Assembly: GCA_947631195.1 (NCBI GenBank)
Contig: CANRKK010000002.1
Location: forward strand, 1-64,000
Reading direction: 5' to 3'
Length of the DNA: 64,000 bases
Source: an uncultured Clostridia bacterium
GTDB taxonomy: Bacteria > Bacillota > Clostridia > Christensenellales > Borkfalkiaceae
Within the stretch, counting starts at the first letter, position 1, and each line of letters opens with the position of its first letter. The notes below the pieces were generated by a model. That model was not told where the DNA came from, did not search any database, and saw only the letters and a program-made list of their open reading frames with translations. Shown one piece after another: positions 49,870 to 60,100 of the stretch. Made by a program: the position numbers and the translations under genes.

Positions 49870-51693
49870 TTATTCCACGGTGACGCTCTTTGCAAGATTT
49901 CGCGGCTTGTCCACGTCGTTGCCCCTAAGAACGCTCATATAATATGCAAAAAGTTGCAGCGGCACAACGGCGAGACTGGCCGCAAACAGGGGGTTCGTTG
50001 AGGGAAAACCGAATCTAAGCTCCCCCGCCGCGCACTTGCCGTCGAACGAAAACGTAGCCGTGTACGCCCCGCGGGAACGGGTCTCCTCCAGATTGCTCAC
50101 CGTCTTTTCGGCCGTCTGCGGCTGGGTTATAACGGCTATGACAAGCGTGCCCTTTTCCACAAGGCTTATCGTGCCGTGCTTCAATTCCCCCGCCGCGTAC
50201 GCCTCGGAGTGCATGTAGCTTATTTCCTTTAATTTCAGGCTGCCCTCGAGGCACACCGCGTAGTCTATTCCCCTGCCGATAAAAAACACGTCCCGCTTGT
50301 CCACGACCGAAGCCGCAAAGCGCTGTATGTCTTTCTTTTTGGAGAGGATATCCTCCACCTTTTGCGGAAGATTTTTCAGTTCCTCTATCAGCGAAAAATA
50401 TTCGTCCCCGTCTATCGTCTTTTTGACGTACGCCAACTGCGCGGCGATTAAATAGCACGCCGCAAGCTGCGCCGAGTACGCCTTGGTGGTCGCCACGGAA
50501 ATTTCGGGCCCCGCCTTGGTGTACAGCACCTTGTCCGCCTCACGCGATATCGTCGAGCCGACGACGTTTACTATCGCGAGGGTGGTGAGGTTGCGCTCCT
50601 TGGCAAGCCTCAAAGCCGCAAGGCTGTCCGCCGTTTCGCCCGACTGGCTTATGACGATGAACAGCGCGGACTTGTCGAGGACGGGCTGCCTGTATCTGAA
50701 TTCGGAGGCCAGCTCCACCCTGACGGGGATATGCGCAAGGCTCTCGCAAACGTACTGCATGACCGCCGCAACGTGATAGGCCGAGCCGCACGCCGCGATG
50801 ACTATGCTGCCGAATTTTTTAAGTTCCCCGTCCGAAAGCCCCGCCGCGGCCAGATTTATTTTGCCCTTCTTTAAAAAACAGTTGACGGTGTCGGCTATAA
50901 CTTTGGGCTGCTCGTGGATTTCCTTGAGCATAAAGTGGGGATATCCCCCCTTTTCGGCCGTCTCCGCGTCCCACGTTATTTTTGAAATTTGTTTGCTCTG
51001 TTCCTCCCCGTCGAGGTTGAAAAATTTAACTTTTCCCCGCCCGAGGCAGGCAATTTCCGCGTTGTCTATGTAGTACACGTCCCGCGTGTATTTTAAAATA
51101 GCGGGCACGTCCGAGGCCAAAAAGCTCTCCCCGTCCGTGACCCCCAAAATCATCGGGCTGTCCTTGCGCACGGCGTATATCTCCCCCGCGCGGTCGGCAA
51201 AGATCACGGCGAGGGCGTAGGAGCCCCGCACTTTCAGCACAAAGTTGGCGAGCGCCTTTACCGGGTCGCCGCACTTTTTGTAGTAGTAGTCCACGAGTTT
51301 TGTGGCAACCTCGGTGTCCGTTTCGGAGTAGAACGCATAGCCCTTTTTAGTGAGTTTTTCCTTCTGCTCCAGATAGTTTTCTATTATGCCGTTGTGCACG
51401 GCCACTATTGTCTTTTCGTCGTTGCAGTGGGGATGGGCGTTGTTTTCCGAAGGTTCGCCGTGCGTCGCCCAGCGGGTGTGGCCTATGCCGCACGTCCCCG
51501 CAAGCGATTTGCCGCCGTCCGTCTTTTCAACCAGACGGGAGAGCTTGCCCGCCGCCTTTACTATGTCTATGCCGCCGCCGTCGAAAACGGCCAGCCCCGC
51601 CGAATCGTAGCCCCTGTATTCGAGCTTTTTAAGGCTGTCCAAAATTATCGGCGCGGCCTGTTTGTCACCTATGTATCCTACTATTCCGCACAT
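49870..51693 (-). CDS. glmS: Glutamine-fructose-6-phosphate aminotransferase
   Basis: A 607-residue enzyme making glucosamine-6-phosphate, the first step to UDP-GlcNAc. The N-terminal glutaminase begins with the catalytic Cys in MCGIVGYIG and has GHTRWATHGEP. Two SIS domains follow with ISQSGETADSLAALR and the final DVDKPRNLAKSVTVE. The length is normal. Only 12 bp separate it from glmM, so no glmS ribozyme is present directly upstream; regulation is likely at the operon promoter. Confidence 0.96.
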   Translation of the reverse strand: MCGIVGYIGDKQAAPIILDSLKKLEYRGYDSAGLAVFDGGGIDIVKAAGKLSRLVEKTDGGKSLAGTCGIGHTRWATHGEPSENNAHPHCNDEKTIVAVHNGIIENYLEQKEKLTKKGYAFYSETDTEVATKLVDYYYKKCGDPVKALANFVLKVRGSYALAVIFADRAGEIYAVRKDSPMILGVTDGESFLASDVPAILKYTRDVYYIDNAEIACLGRGKVKFFNLDGEEQSKQISKITWDAETAEKGGYPHFMLKEIHEQPKVIADTVNCFLKKGKINLAAAGLSDGELKKFGSIVIAACGSAYHVAAVMQYVCESLAHIPVRVELASEFRYRQPVLDKSALFIVISQSGETADSLAALRLAKERNLTTLAIVNVVGSTISREADKVLYTKAGPEISVATTKAYSAQLAACYLIAAQLAYVKKTIDGDEYFSLIEELKNLPQKVEDILSKKKDIQRFAASVVDKRDVFFIGRGIDYAVCLEGSLKLKEISYMHSEAYAAGELKHGTISLVEKGTLVIAVITQPQTAEKTVSNLEETRSRGAYTATFSFDGKCAAGELRFGFPSTNPLFAASLAVVPLQLFAYYMSVLRGNDVDKPRNLAKSVTVE

Positions 51694-51705
51694 CTTTAAG
51701 CCTCT

Positions 51706-53091
51706 TTACAAGCTCTTTTCCCTGTCCTCTATCGCCTGCGCCACCGTGCCCGCGCACAGTCTGCACAGATCTTCCGTTTCGGCCTCCGCCATCACCCGCA
51801 CGAGGGGTTCGGTGCCCGATTCGCGCACGAGTATCCTGCCCGCGCCGCCGAGTTTCTCCTCCGCCCGCGCTACGGCCGCTTTCACCGCGGGGTCGGACAA
51901 AGCCGCCGACTTGTCCGCCACCTGCACGTTTATCAGAATCTGCGGATAAATCTTCACGGGCGCGCACAGTTCGGAAAGTTTTTGCTTTTTTGCAAGCATT
52001 ACTTCCATTATCTTGAGGCTTGTCAGAACCCCGTCGCCCGTGCAGGCGTACTTGGAAAATATGATGTGCCCCGACTGTTCGCCCCCGAGACGGTTGCCGT
52101 TCGCCGCCATATACTCGTAGACGTGCCTGTCGCCCACCGCCGTTTTTACGTACTCCACGCCCAACTCGTCGAAGGCCTTATACAGCCCCATGTTGGACAT
52201 TATCGTGGTGACTACCTCGTTGGGGGTCAGCTTGCCGCGCTCCTTCATATATCTCGCGTAAATGTACAAAATTTTGTCGCCGTCCACCACGTCGCCCTTT
52301 TCGTCCACGGCAAGGCACCTGTCGGCGTCCCCGTCGTAAGCAAAGCCGACGTCTAACTTCTGTTCCCTCACGAGCCGCTGCAAGCCCTCTATGTGGGTGG
52401 AGCCCGCGTTTAAGTTTATGTTGCGGCCGTCGGGGGCGGCGTTTATGACGTACACCTTTGCGCCGAGCGCCTCAAAAACCGCCCGCGCTATCCGCCACGA
52501 GCCGCCGTTGGCGCAGTCCAGCCCGACGCGCATGCCGCGGAAAGAGTATATGCCGAGGGAGATGAGGTAGGCTATGTATCTGTTTCTGCCCGCCTCGTAG
52601 TCCACCGTTTTGCCAATCTTGTCGCGCGTGGCGTAGGGCACTTCGGCATAGTGCCTGCCGAACACCTCCACGCCGCCGTCTATATAGTCCTCGATGAGCG
52701 AAAGCACGCCGTCGTCCATCTTTTCGCCCGTGCCGTTCAAGAGTTTTATGCCGTTGTCGTAGTAGGGATTGTGGCTTGCGGAGATCATTATGCCGCAGTC
52801 AAAGTCGTCCACGCGGGTTATGTAGGAGACGGAGGGCGTCGTCGTCACGTGCAGCATGTACGCGTACGCGCCCGAAGAAGTCAGCCCCGCGATAAGCGAA
52901 AACTCGAACATATAGCCCGAAATGCGCGTATCCTTGCCTATGACAACGCGCGGAGGCTCGTCGTCCCCCCTGCGCCGCCTGAGTTCGCCGAGATACCAAC
53001 CCAAAAACCTGCCCACTTTATATGCATGTCCGGACGTGACCGCAACGTTTGCCTCGCCGCGGAAACCGTCCGTTCCGAAATATTTTCCCAT
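51706..53091 (-). CDS. glmM: Phosphoglucosamine mutase
   Basis: A 461-residue enzyme converting glucosamine-6-phosphate to glucosamine-1-phosphate. FGTDGFRGEAN is the N-terminal signature, MISASHNPYYDNG holds the phosphoserine, DGDADRCLAVDEKG binds Mg2+, and GEQSGHI and RESGTEPLVRVM bind sugar and phosphate. It lies between glmS and the beta-helix acyltransferase, in pathway order. Confidence 0.96.
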   Translation of the reverse strand: MGKYFGTDGFRGEANVAVTSGHAYKVGRFLGWYLGELRRRRGDDEPPRVVIGKDTRISGYMFEFSLIAGLTSSGAYAYMLHVTTTPSVSYITRVDDFDCGIMISASHNPYYDNGIKLLNGTGEKMDDGVLSLIEDYIDGGVEVFGRHYAEVPYATRDKIGKTVDYEAGRNRYIAYLISLGIYSFRGMRVGLDCANGGSWRIARAVFEALGAKVYVINAAPDGRNINLNAGSTHIEGLQRLVREQKLDVGFAYDGDADRCLAVDEKGDVVDGDKILYIYARYMKERGKLTPNEVVTTIMSNMGLYKAFDELGVEYVKTAVGDRHVYEYMAANGNRLGGEQSGHIIFSKYACTGDGVLTSLKIMEVMLAKKQKLSELCAPVKIYPQILINVQVADKSAALSDPAVKAAVARAEEKLGGAGRILVRESGTEPLVRVMAEAETEDLCRLCAGTVAQAIEDREKSL

Positions 53092-53092
53092 G

Positions 53093-53749
53093 TTACTTCC
53101 TTTTAACTATTTTTCCGTCCCCTTTTACTATGCTGTCGGACGGATAAACTCCCCTCAGCGAAGTGAGAGGATAGACCGAAGTGTTTTTGCCTATCACCGT
53201 GCCGGGGTTTAAAACGCAGTTGCAACCCACTTCGGCAAAGTCGCCCACAACCGCGCCCAACTTTTTTAGCCCCGTGTTTATTTTATCTTGTCCCGCGCCC
53301 ACCGAAACGGGCGTTCTGTCGGACTTGACGTTGCTGGTTATGGCCCCCGCGCCGAGGTGGCTCTTATAGCCTAAGATGCTGTCCCCCACGTAGTTGTAGT
53401 GCGGGACCTGCACCCCGTCGAAGAGAACAGAGTTTTTTATCTCCGCCGAGTTGCCCACCACGCAGCCCTCGCCCACTATGGCCGAGCCGCGTATAAAGGC
53501 GCAGTGCCTTATTTCCGTGCCCTTTCCTATGATTGCGGGCGCGCCTATAAATGCCGTGGGGGCGACGGTAGCTTCCTCATGCACCCACACGCCCTCCTTT
53601 ATCTCGGCGTAGCAGGGCGGCAGGGTTTTGCCGAGCTTTAAAATATACTCCTTGAGCCCCGCGAGCGCCTCGAAGGGATAGTCGAAACTTTTGATATATT
53701 CGCCCGCAAGCGAGTGTGAGTAGTCTAAAATATTTTCAAAAACGGCCAT
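53093..53749 (-). CDS. Stand-alone left-handed beta-helix acyltransferase (GlmU C-domain-like)
   Basis: A 218-residue protein with hexapeptide repeats from about residue 55 to 205 (IGAPAIIGKGTEIRHCAFIRG and others), resembling only the acetyltransferase half of GlmU. PHYNYVGDSILGYKSHLGAG matches the GlmU active-site stretch HxxYxGDxxxG with its His, but the following NYDG is replaced by NVKSD. There is no nucleotidyltransferase domain. Its place at the head of the glm operon suggests it acetylates glucosamine-1-phosphate, with uridylation done by another protein; alternatively it modifies a different sugar nucleotide. Confidence 0.75.
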   Translation of the reverse strand: MAVFENILDYSHSLAGEYIKSFDYPFEALAGLKEYILKLGKTLPPCYAEIKEGVWVHEEATVAPTAFIGAPAIIGKGTEIRHCAFIRGSAIVGEGCVVGNSAEIKNSVLFDGVQVPHYNYVGDSILGYKSHLGAGAITSNVKSDRTPVSVGAGQDKINTGLKKLGAVVGDFAEVGCNCVLNPGTVIGKNTSVYPLTSLRGVYPSDSIVKGDGKIVKRK

Positions 53750-53789
53750 ATGCGATACCCGCGGCGATTATGCGCACCGCGTCAGTGTA

Positions 53790-53818
53790 ATTTTATCACA
53801 TGAAAGTGAGGTTGTCAA
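53790..53818 (-). promoter_or_regulatory. Promoter of the glm operon
   Basis: On the minus strand TTGACA (53813-53818), 17 bp, TAAAAT (53790-53795), about 40 bp before the acyltransferase gene. It would drive four genes through 48022. Confidence 0.7.
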
Positions 53819-53896
53819 TTTTTTATATTATAAATAATATAATCCCCGCGGCGGCGAAAATTCAACGTCCCTGTCCGGACTTCGGGGTTCCTTCAT

Positions 53897-55381
53897 TCAA
53901 GCGCGGGGTCTGCGCTTTATTTTGCACGCGCGCGGCTTTTGGGCAAAAGTCATTATAGGTCCCGACAAAAACACCGCCGCGCACGCCGCCCAGCCGAAAA
54001 AGAACTGCGCCCACGCGGGATAGCCGAGGCCCGCAAACAGCTTTGAAAATTCGGGCACGGCCAACAAAATCAGCACTGCGGGGCACATAAATTTTACCGA
54101 AAACCAATAAAACGCGGGGGGCATAGTCAGTTTTTTCGAATATCTGTTTATCTCGGCGGGCAGACTCTTGCCCTCCTTCGAAAACCCCAACGCGAGGCAC
54201 TCGGCCACGCACAAAATTATCACGTTGTAAAAATTTATAAACCTGTCGGCGATTTCCACCGCGAGGACGGCCGCCGTCGTAGCAAATATCAGCCCGCCGC
54301 AAAACCCGGAAACGCACAGAACGGGCGCGGCCTTTTTACGGTTGAGCGCAAACTTTTCAAGCACGGGCGAGAGGGCGGCCTCCAACATCGACACCCCCGA
54401 CTGTACGGCCATCATAGCCAGCGAACAGTAAAAAAGCACCCCCGTCACCCCGCACAAGAGGGGGCTTTTGAACAGCCCCGCAATCGCCGCGGGATATACC
54501 GAAAATGCCGTTATTATGCCAGACGGGGAGATGCTCCCCTCCAGCCCGCACCCGTACACCGAGGTAAACAGCGCCACCGAGGCCAGCACCGACACGGCGG
54601 CGTCGGCAAGCGCGATTATCAAAGAAGCCGAATATATGTTGCATCTTTCGGGCAGATAGGCCCCGTACGCGGGCATTATCCCCACGGCGAGCGACAGCGA
54701 AAAAAACACCTGACCAAGCGCGTTTATCCACAGTTCGGGCCACGCGAGCAGGCTGAAATCGGGCAAAAACAGCGCCGCCAGAGCCTCGCCCGAGTTCCCG
54801 TACGTCAGCCCGCGGCAGGAGAGCAACATAAGCAGCGCCACGGGTATGAAAACGGTGAACTTAGCCGCCGAGGACAGTGCGCCCGCCCCTCCCCTCAAAC
54901 ACAGGCACATACACGCCCAAACGACGGCCGTTGCGGCCAAAACGAGCGGGGATATGCCCGATATAACGCCGTTTTCGCTTGCGTGCAACACATTTTTGAA
55001 GAAGTAGTCGGACGGCTCCGCGCCCGACATGCAGACGGGGACTATGTGCGCCGCTTCGGACAGCAGCCAGCCCGCAAGCCCCGCATATATCACGGCGGTA
55101 AACAGGGAATTCGCGCACTGCGGCCAGCCCAAATTTTCGCCGCCCGCAAACAGCGAACCCATGCACTTGGGCGCTCCGCCCCGCACCCGCCTGCCCAAAG
55201 CCGCCTCGGCGTTTAAAAGAGGTATGCCCAAAAGCAAAAGCGCGCACACGTATATAAATAAAAAGGTCCCGCCGCCGTACTTTGCGCACAGCCCGGGGAA
55301 CCTGAGCGCGTTGCCCAGCCCCACCGCCGCGCCCACGCTCGCCAGTATAAATCCGCCCTTAGACTTAAACTTTTCCGCCAT
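53897..55381 (-). CDS. NSS-family sodium-dependent transporter
   Basis: A 494-residue membrane protein with about 12 helices. The first helix contains GGFILASVGAAVGLGNALRFP, the Na+/substrate-binding signature of the neurotransmitter:sodium symporter family (LeuT-like). The next segments YGGGTFLFIYVCALLLLGIP and NALGQVFFSLSLAVGIMPAY are also typical. It probably imports an amino acid with Na+. It is 28 bp downstream of the gene at 55410 and may share its transcript. Confidence 0.88.
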   Translation of the reverse strand: MAEKFKSKGGFILASVGAAVGLGNALRFPGLCAKYGGGTFLFIYVCALLLLGIPLLNAEAALGRRVRGGAPKCMGSLFAGGENLGWPQCANSLFTAVIYAGLAGWLLSEAAHIVPVCMSGAEPSDYFFKNVLHASENGVISGISPLVLAATAVVWACMCLCLRGGAGALSSAAKFTVFIPVALLMLLSCRGLTYGNSGEALAALFLPDFSLLAWPELWINALGQVFFSLSLAVGIMPAYGAYLPERCNIYSASLIIALADAAVSVLASVALFTSVYGCGLEGSISPSGIITAFSVYPAAIAGLFKSPLLCGVTGVLFYCSLAMMAVQSGVSMLEAALSPVLEKFALNRKKAAPVLCVSGFCGGLIFATTAAVLAVEIADRFINFYNVIILCVAECLALGFSKEGKSLPAEINRYSKKLTMPPAFYWFSVKFMCPAVLILLAVPEFSKLFAGLGYPAWAQFFFGWAACAAVFLSGPIMTFAQKPRACKIKRRPRA

Positions 55382-55409
55382 ATTCTAAGGTATGCGCCGC
55401 CTCCGCCCG

Positions 55410-55850
55410 CTATACCTCCAAAAGTCTTTTCAGCGCCCCCGCCCGCCTTGACCTCTCCAACCCGAAATTTACAACCGTGTTGAGATATCCGCGGGCCGTG
55501 TTCAGCCATTCGCAGTTTTCGTCGCCGAAAAATTTGCCGCCCGCTCCCCGCCGCACACAAAAAATCTGCGGCAATCCGTCGGTAAAAACGCAATATATAA
55601 GCGTTATATGCTCCCTTTTAAAAACTTCTCCCTCGGGCGCAAAATATCCCACGAGATAATATTTTGTTCCGCCAAATACCGCCGCGGGCGGACAAAACCG
55701 TATTTTGTTTAACGCCTTTCTGAGTTCGTACGGCGAACCCGCAAACTTGCGCCGCACAGAGTTGCACTCCATATCATAGCTCACCTTGGCCGCGTTGTAC
55801 AGCCCGAAATCTATGTAGGGCACTTCCCGCCCGCTCTCTCTTATTGCCAT
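55410..55850 (-). CDS. Unknown 146-aa protein under a dyad operator
   Basis: A 146-residue soluble alpha/beta protein with an Arg-rich C-terminal end. I place the start at the ATG at 55850: six bases upstream is the -10 TATAAT of a strong promoter, so the mRNA is probably leaderless; the frame upstream runs through repeat DNA. It is divergent from the XRE regulator at 55920, and both promoters carry the same 17-bp dyad. DUF4317- or phage-type partner functions are possible but not supported. No family recognised. Confidence 0.55.
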   Translation of the reverse strand: MAIRESGREVPYIDFGLYNAAKVSYDMECNSVRRKFAGSPYELRKALNKIRFCPPAAVFGGTKYYLVGYFAPEGEVFKREHITLIYCVFTDGLPQIFCVRRGAGGKFFGDENCEWLNTARGYLNTVVNFGLERSRRAGALKRLLEV

Positions 55851-55856
55851 AGGCAA

Positions 55857-55913
55857 ATTATATACGAGTATTCCTCGTAAGTCAAGGATAAATACGAAAA
55901 ATACTCGTAAAAT
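55857..55913. promoter_or_regulatory. Divergent leaderless promoters with twin operators
   Basis: On the minus strand TTGACT (55880-55885), 17 bp, TATAAT (55857-55862), six bases, ATG 55850. The spacer is exactly the dyad TACGA-N7-TCGTA (55863-55879). A second identical-form dyad (55893-55909) overlaps the plus-strand TAAAAT (55908-55913), which lies six bases before the ATG at 55920. Confidence 0.7.
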
Positions 55914-55919
55914 AGCAGT

Positions 55920-56129
55920 ATGGATATTATGATTGGGGAGCGCATACGGGAGATACGCGCGGAGAACAAGTTGACGCAACGGGAATTCGGGGAGCGGCTG
56001 TCCGTGTCGCAGGACACAGTTTCGCTGTGGGAAAAGGGCAAAAGTTTGCCGTCTGCCGAATACATTGTATTGATTTGCCGCAAGTTCGGCGTTTCTTCGG
56101 ACTATCTTTTGGGGCTCAAAGATTTTTAA
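55920..56129 (+). CDS. XRE-family helix-turn-helix regulator
   Basis: A 69-residue single-domain regulator: GERIREIRAENKLTQREFGERLSVSQDTVSLW (in part) is the helix-turn-helix, and the end SSDYLLGLKDF is typical of XRE proteins in Clostridia. It is predicted to bind the two TACGA-N7-TCGTA dyads and repress itself and the gene at 55410. The mRNA is probably leaderless. Confidence 0.85.
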   Translation: MDIMIGERIREIRAENKLTQREFGERLSVSQDTVSLWEKGKSLPSAEYIVLICRKFGVSSDYLLGLKDF

Positions 56130-56955
56130 GCGCGTTCCGCCGCAACCGGCCGTTTTGCGCGGCCTGCCCACTCTTCTGTCATTCTGCGCAGTTTTTTTAT
56201 TTTTGGGCGAACCGAGCGTTACAACCTCAACGCGCGTTAGCCATTCATTCCGCTGAACGCTACAAACGCTTTCCATCTTACAGGCGGCGGGCGCAAAAAT
56301 TTGCGCCCGCCGCTATAAATATGTGCGCGGTTTGTTGAAACGTGTCATTCCGCGCGAGGCGGCTTCGCCGCCGCTGCCCTGCCGAGGGCTCCCTTTGGGA
56401 AACGGCAGAGACCGGAGCGCGAGGTAATCCCCTCGTGGTTTGGTCGAGGCAATTTAAGGTTACTGTTTCAAACAGCCAAGAGCAGCCACAGGGGGATTCT
56501 CTCGCTCGGTCGCCCGCTTTTACAGCGGGTCTCCCTTCGACTCGGAATGACACGGAGTAATTTGCGTATCAATTATTTTAAAAATGCTGTAGTGCATTCC
56601 CCACTATTTTTCACAATATTGGGGGGGTGGGTGGGACAAAATATAAAAAGGAAATAATTATTTAATGAATTGAATTTAAAGTGACAATCCCCTCAGGCTG
56701 CGTTGCAGCCAGCTCCCCCTACTACGGGGAGCCAAGGGGAGGGGAAACGGTGCCTCTCCCGCTTACTAAAGAGAGCCAAGGGGGGCGCCGTCCTATCAAA
56801 CCTCGACCAAACCACAGAGGGATTCTCTCGGGCTCCGCCCTCGAAATGACACGGCTTAATGGGCGCGCCAATTATTTTAAAGGTCGCTAACGCGACGGAT
56901 TCTTCGTCGGGCTTCGCCCTCCTCAGAATGACAGTTGAGTGGAAGTGTACTCACC
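56130..56955. repeat. 0.8-kb gene-free repeat block
   Basis: Includes a reverse copy of the GCGTTCAGCGGAATG-type segment (about 56213-56272), a GGCGGGCGC/GCGCCCGCC hairpin (about 56284-56312), several GGATTCTCTCG/GAAATGACAC segments (about 56345-56560 and 56820-56850), and an ACAATATTGGGG segment (about 56610). No convincing gene. Confidence 0.55.
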
Positions 56956-57178
56956 GCCTTTACTAAGTCTGCAACGGGCCAGAAACGAGCAAGACATTGC
57001 TTTTACAAAGTCAGAAGCGGTTAGAAGCAAGCAGAACATTGCCCTTACGAAGTTGGCAACGGGCCAGAAACGAGCAAGACAAGGAGCGTGCGTAAGCGAC
57101 GAAGGGAGCGTACATAGACGTACGTAACCGAGGAGCGCGCAAACGCGACACAGTATTGCGAAGTTTATCGCCCGTTGG
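56956..57178 (-). repeat. 3'-end repeat element with three tandem 42-43-bp units
   Basis: Units at 56956-56998, 56999-57040 and 57041-57083 each read roughly GC-TTTAC-AAGT...GAGCAAGACATT. The element continues into the end of the RND gene: its sequence CCAACGGGCGATAA provides the pump's last codons and stop. The same element follows fusA, where it lies just beyond the stop. Confidence 0.65.
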
Positions 57179-60100
57179 CGTGAGCCGGGGAAAGTCTGTG
57201 CACGGCGCAATACACCGCAGGCACCAGCACCAGCGTCACTAACGTGCCTATCAAAAGTCCGCCTATAACGACTATGCCGAGGGGCTGCATAAGTTCCGAG
57301 CCCTGACCTATGCCTATTGCGAGGGGCACCAGCGCTAAAATGGTCGTCAGCGTGGTCATAAGTATCGGGCGGAGGCGCACTTTGCAGGCCTCCTGCACCG
57401 CCTCGAAGTGGGGCATGCCGCCGTCGTGCAGTTGCTTTATTTTTTCGAGCATGACTATGGCGTTGTTGACTATAACGCCCATCAGCATTATTAGGCCTAT
57501 GAACGAAACGACGTTGAGTGTTGTGCCCGTTATCACCAACAGCAAAAATCCGCCCGTAAACGAGAACGGTATGCTGGCCATTATTATCAGGGGTTTGACC
57601 GCCGAGCCGAACTGCACCGCCATCACGGCATACAGCAGGAAGAACGACACCACGAGCGCGACGGCAAGCCCGCCGAACGCATCGTTGAGATAGCTTGAAA
57701 TTCCGCTCTGGCGGAAGGCGTAGCCCGCGTTGTTTTCGCGCTCAAGCACGGCCCCCGCGATCTCCTTCATTCGGCTGCCCGCAGTGCCCGCGTCCACGCC
57801 CGGCAACACCGCCGAAACGGACACCATTCGCTTGCCGTCCGAACGGCGTATGCACGCGTCCACCGCCCTCGGCTCGCCCACCTCGGCCACTTGGGAGAGA
57901 GTTATCGCCGCGCCGTCGGGACCGTAGCCCACCACGAAGTTTTTGAGGGATTCGGCGTCCGTTACGGAATTTTTGTCAAAGCGCACGTTTACCGAACACT
58001 CCTCCCCGTCTATCGTTGCGGTGCAGGCCGTGTAGGAGGCGATGCCTATCCTCAGCGTCAAGACGGTGGTCTGGTAGTCCAGCCCGTAGTCGGCGAGCGC
58101 GCGCCTGTCAAAGTTTATGTCCGTCTGCCACTCCTTTTCGGCGGCCGAAGATTTTATGTCGGTAAATCCGTTCTCCTTCAGCTCCGCGCCTATTTCGTCG
58201 GCAATGCGCACCAACTCGTCGTTGTTTTCGCCGAGCACGGTGACGGACAGGTCGTCCGCGCCCGACATCAGCGAAGCCACAACCCCGTCTATCTCTTTTA
58301 CGCTCAGCCCCGTCCTCGAGGCAGGGGCGTTTTGGTCGTTTTCGGACATGCGGCGGATCTGCTGCACATATTTATCGGTGCCGCGGTTGGTTTTAAGCTG
58401 CACCGTTATTAGCCCCGTGTCGGTCAGGGCAAGCAGTCCATGCCTGCCCACGCTCACGGATATATAGTCTAAATTATTCTTGAATTCGCTCTCGATTTTT
58501 TCGGCAAAGCGGGATACGTCCTCCTTTATTTCGCCGAGGTCGGTGCCCGATTCGTAGGTGGCCGTTATTTCTATCTGCCCCTTGTCTATGGAGGGCAAAA
58601 ACTCCGTTCCCGTCAAAAACAACATTCCCACGCTCGCGCCGAAGATTATCACCGCCGATAAGATGGGGATTATCTTGTGCTTTAACGCTTTGGGAAGCAG
58701 CTTTGCGTAGAAGTTCGTTATCGCCGTCATTATGCGGGGCTCCTTCAACGCCGCAAGTTTGCTCTTTTTGCCGCTATGCTCCTCTTGGAGCTGTTCGGTT
58801 TGTTCGGGTTTTTCCGCCGTCTCCGCCCCGTCCGAAACGGCCGCCTTTTCTCCCGTCAGCCCGTCCGAAAGCCTGCCGCCCTTGAGCATGCTCCTGCCGC
58901 CGCACAGCAACGCGTACAGCGCGGGTATAACCGTAACGGCGACGATGAGCGAAAACGCCAGCGAGAAAATTACCGCAAAGGACAGGTCGGTGAATATCTC
59001 GCCCGTCAGCCCGCCCAAAAATACTATGGGAATGAACACGCACACCGTGGTCAAGGTGGAGCCGAACAGCGCGCCGCCGACTTCCGCCGTGCCGTCCACG
59101 GCCGCCTCGTACGCCGTTTTGTCCATTTCGCGGTGCTTGGTTATGCTCTCTATTACCACTATGCTGTTGTCCACCAGCATGCCGATGCCGACCGCCAACC
59201 CGCCGAGCGACACCATGTTCAGCGTTATGCCCATGAGGTACAGGCATATCATGGCCGCAAGCACCGAAAGGGGCATAGTAACGGCGATTATCAGGGACGT
59301 CCTCACTTTTTTGAGGAAAACAAAGATTACCAGCACGGCCAAAAGCCCGCCGATGAGCATGCTGACGAGCACGTTGGAAATACTGTCGGAAATGAACTGC
59401 GACTGGTCGTCAAGTAGCTCCACGCGTATGCCTAAATCTTTTGCCTCGTTCCCGCCGAGATATTCCGCGTAGGCCGCCTTTACGCCGTCTACCACCGCCG
59501 AGGAGTTTGCCCCGTTGGCCTTATATATCTCCACGGTGGTGCCCTCTATTATTTTGGGCATGGAGCTGTCGCCGAAGTACACGTACGAGGAGTAATTTTG
59601 CTCCTTTTCCACCGAGGCTATGTCCGAAACGGTTATCACAATGTTCTCGTCGCCGCTCTTTAAAATTATCTCTCTTAAAAGGACGTCGGGGATATTTACG
59701 CCCTGCGCCGTAATCCGCATTTTAATGGCTTGCATTATGAGCGGGGTGTCAACCACCTGCTGCGCCGCCGCGGGGTCGTCTATGTCTAAATTACTGAAAA
59801 TCCCCAAAATTCCCGCGCGGATTTGGTCGCGCACCCCTTTAAACGACTCTGCGGGGATCTGCAGCGGCATATTTTTTATGTCGTCCGCAGTCTTTATTTT
59901 TGAGTTGTTTTTCAGCTGTACGTCCCTGCCGTTGTCGGTGATGTCGCCCAGCGGGATATCGAGCGCGTCGTAGGAAAAGGCCTCCACTATCAGTGGAGCG
60001 AGCCGCTCCAGCCCCACGAACGTGCGTATCGTCCACACGCTTTGGTAACCGCCCTTTATCTCCACGCTCTCCACGCCGTCGATTGCGGCGATCTTTGCCG

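Noticed and set aside
51694-51705. glmS ribozyme upstream of glmS
   Set aside because: Only 12 bp separate glmM and glmS, too short for the ribozyme.
56956-57083. Tandem 42-43-bp units as a CRISPR array
   Set aside because: Units abut without spacers and vary along their length; no cas genes are nearby.
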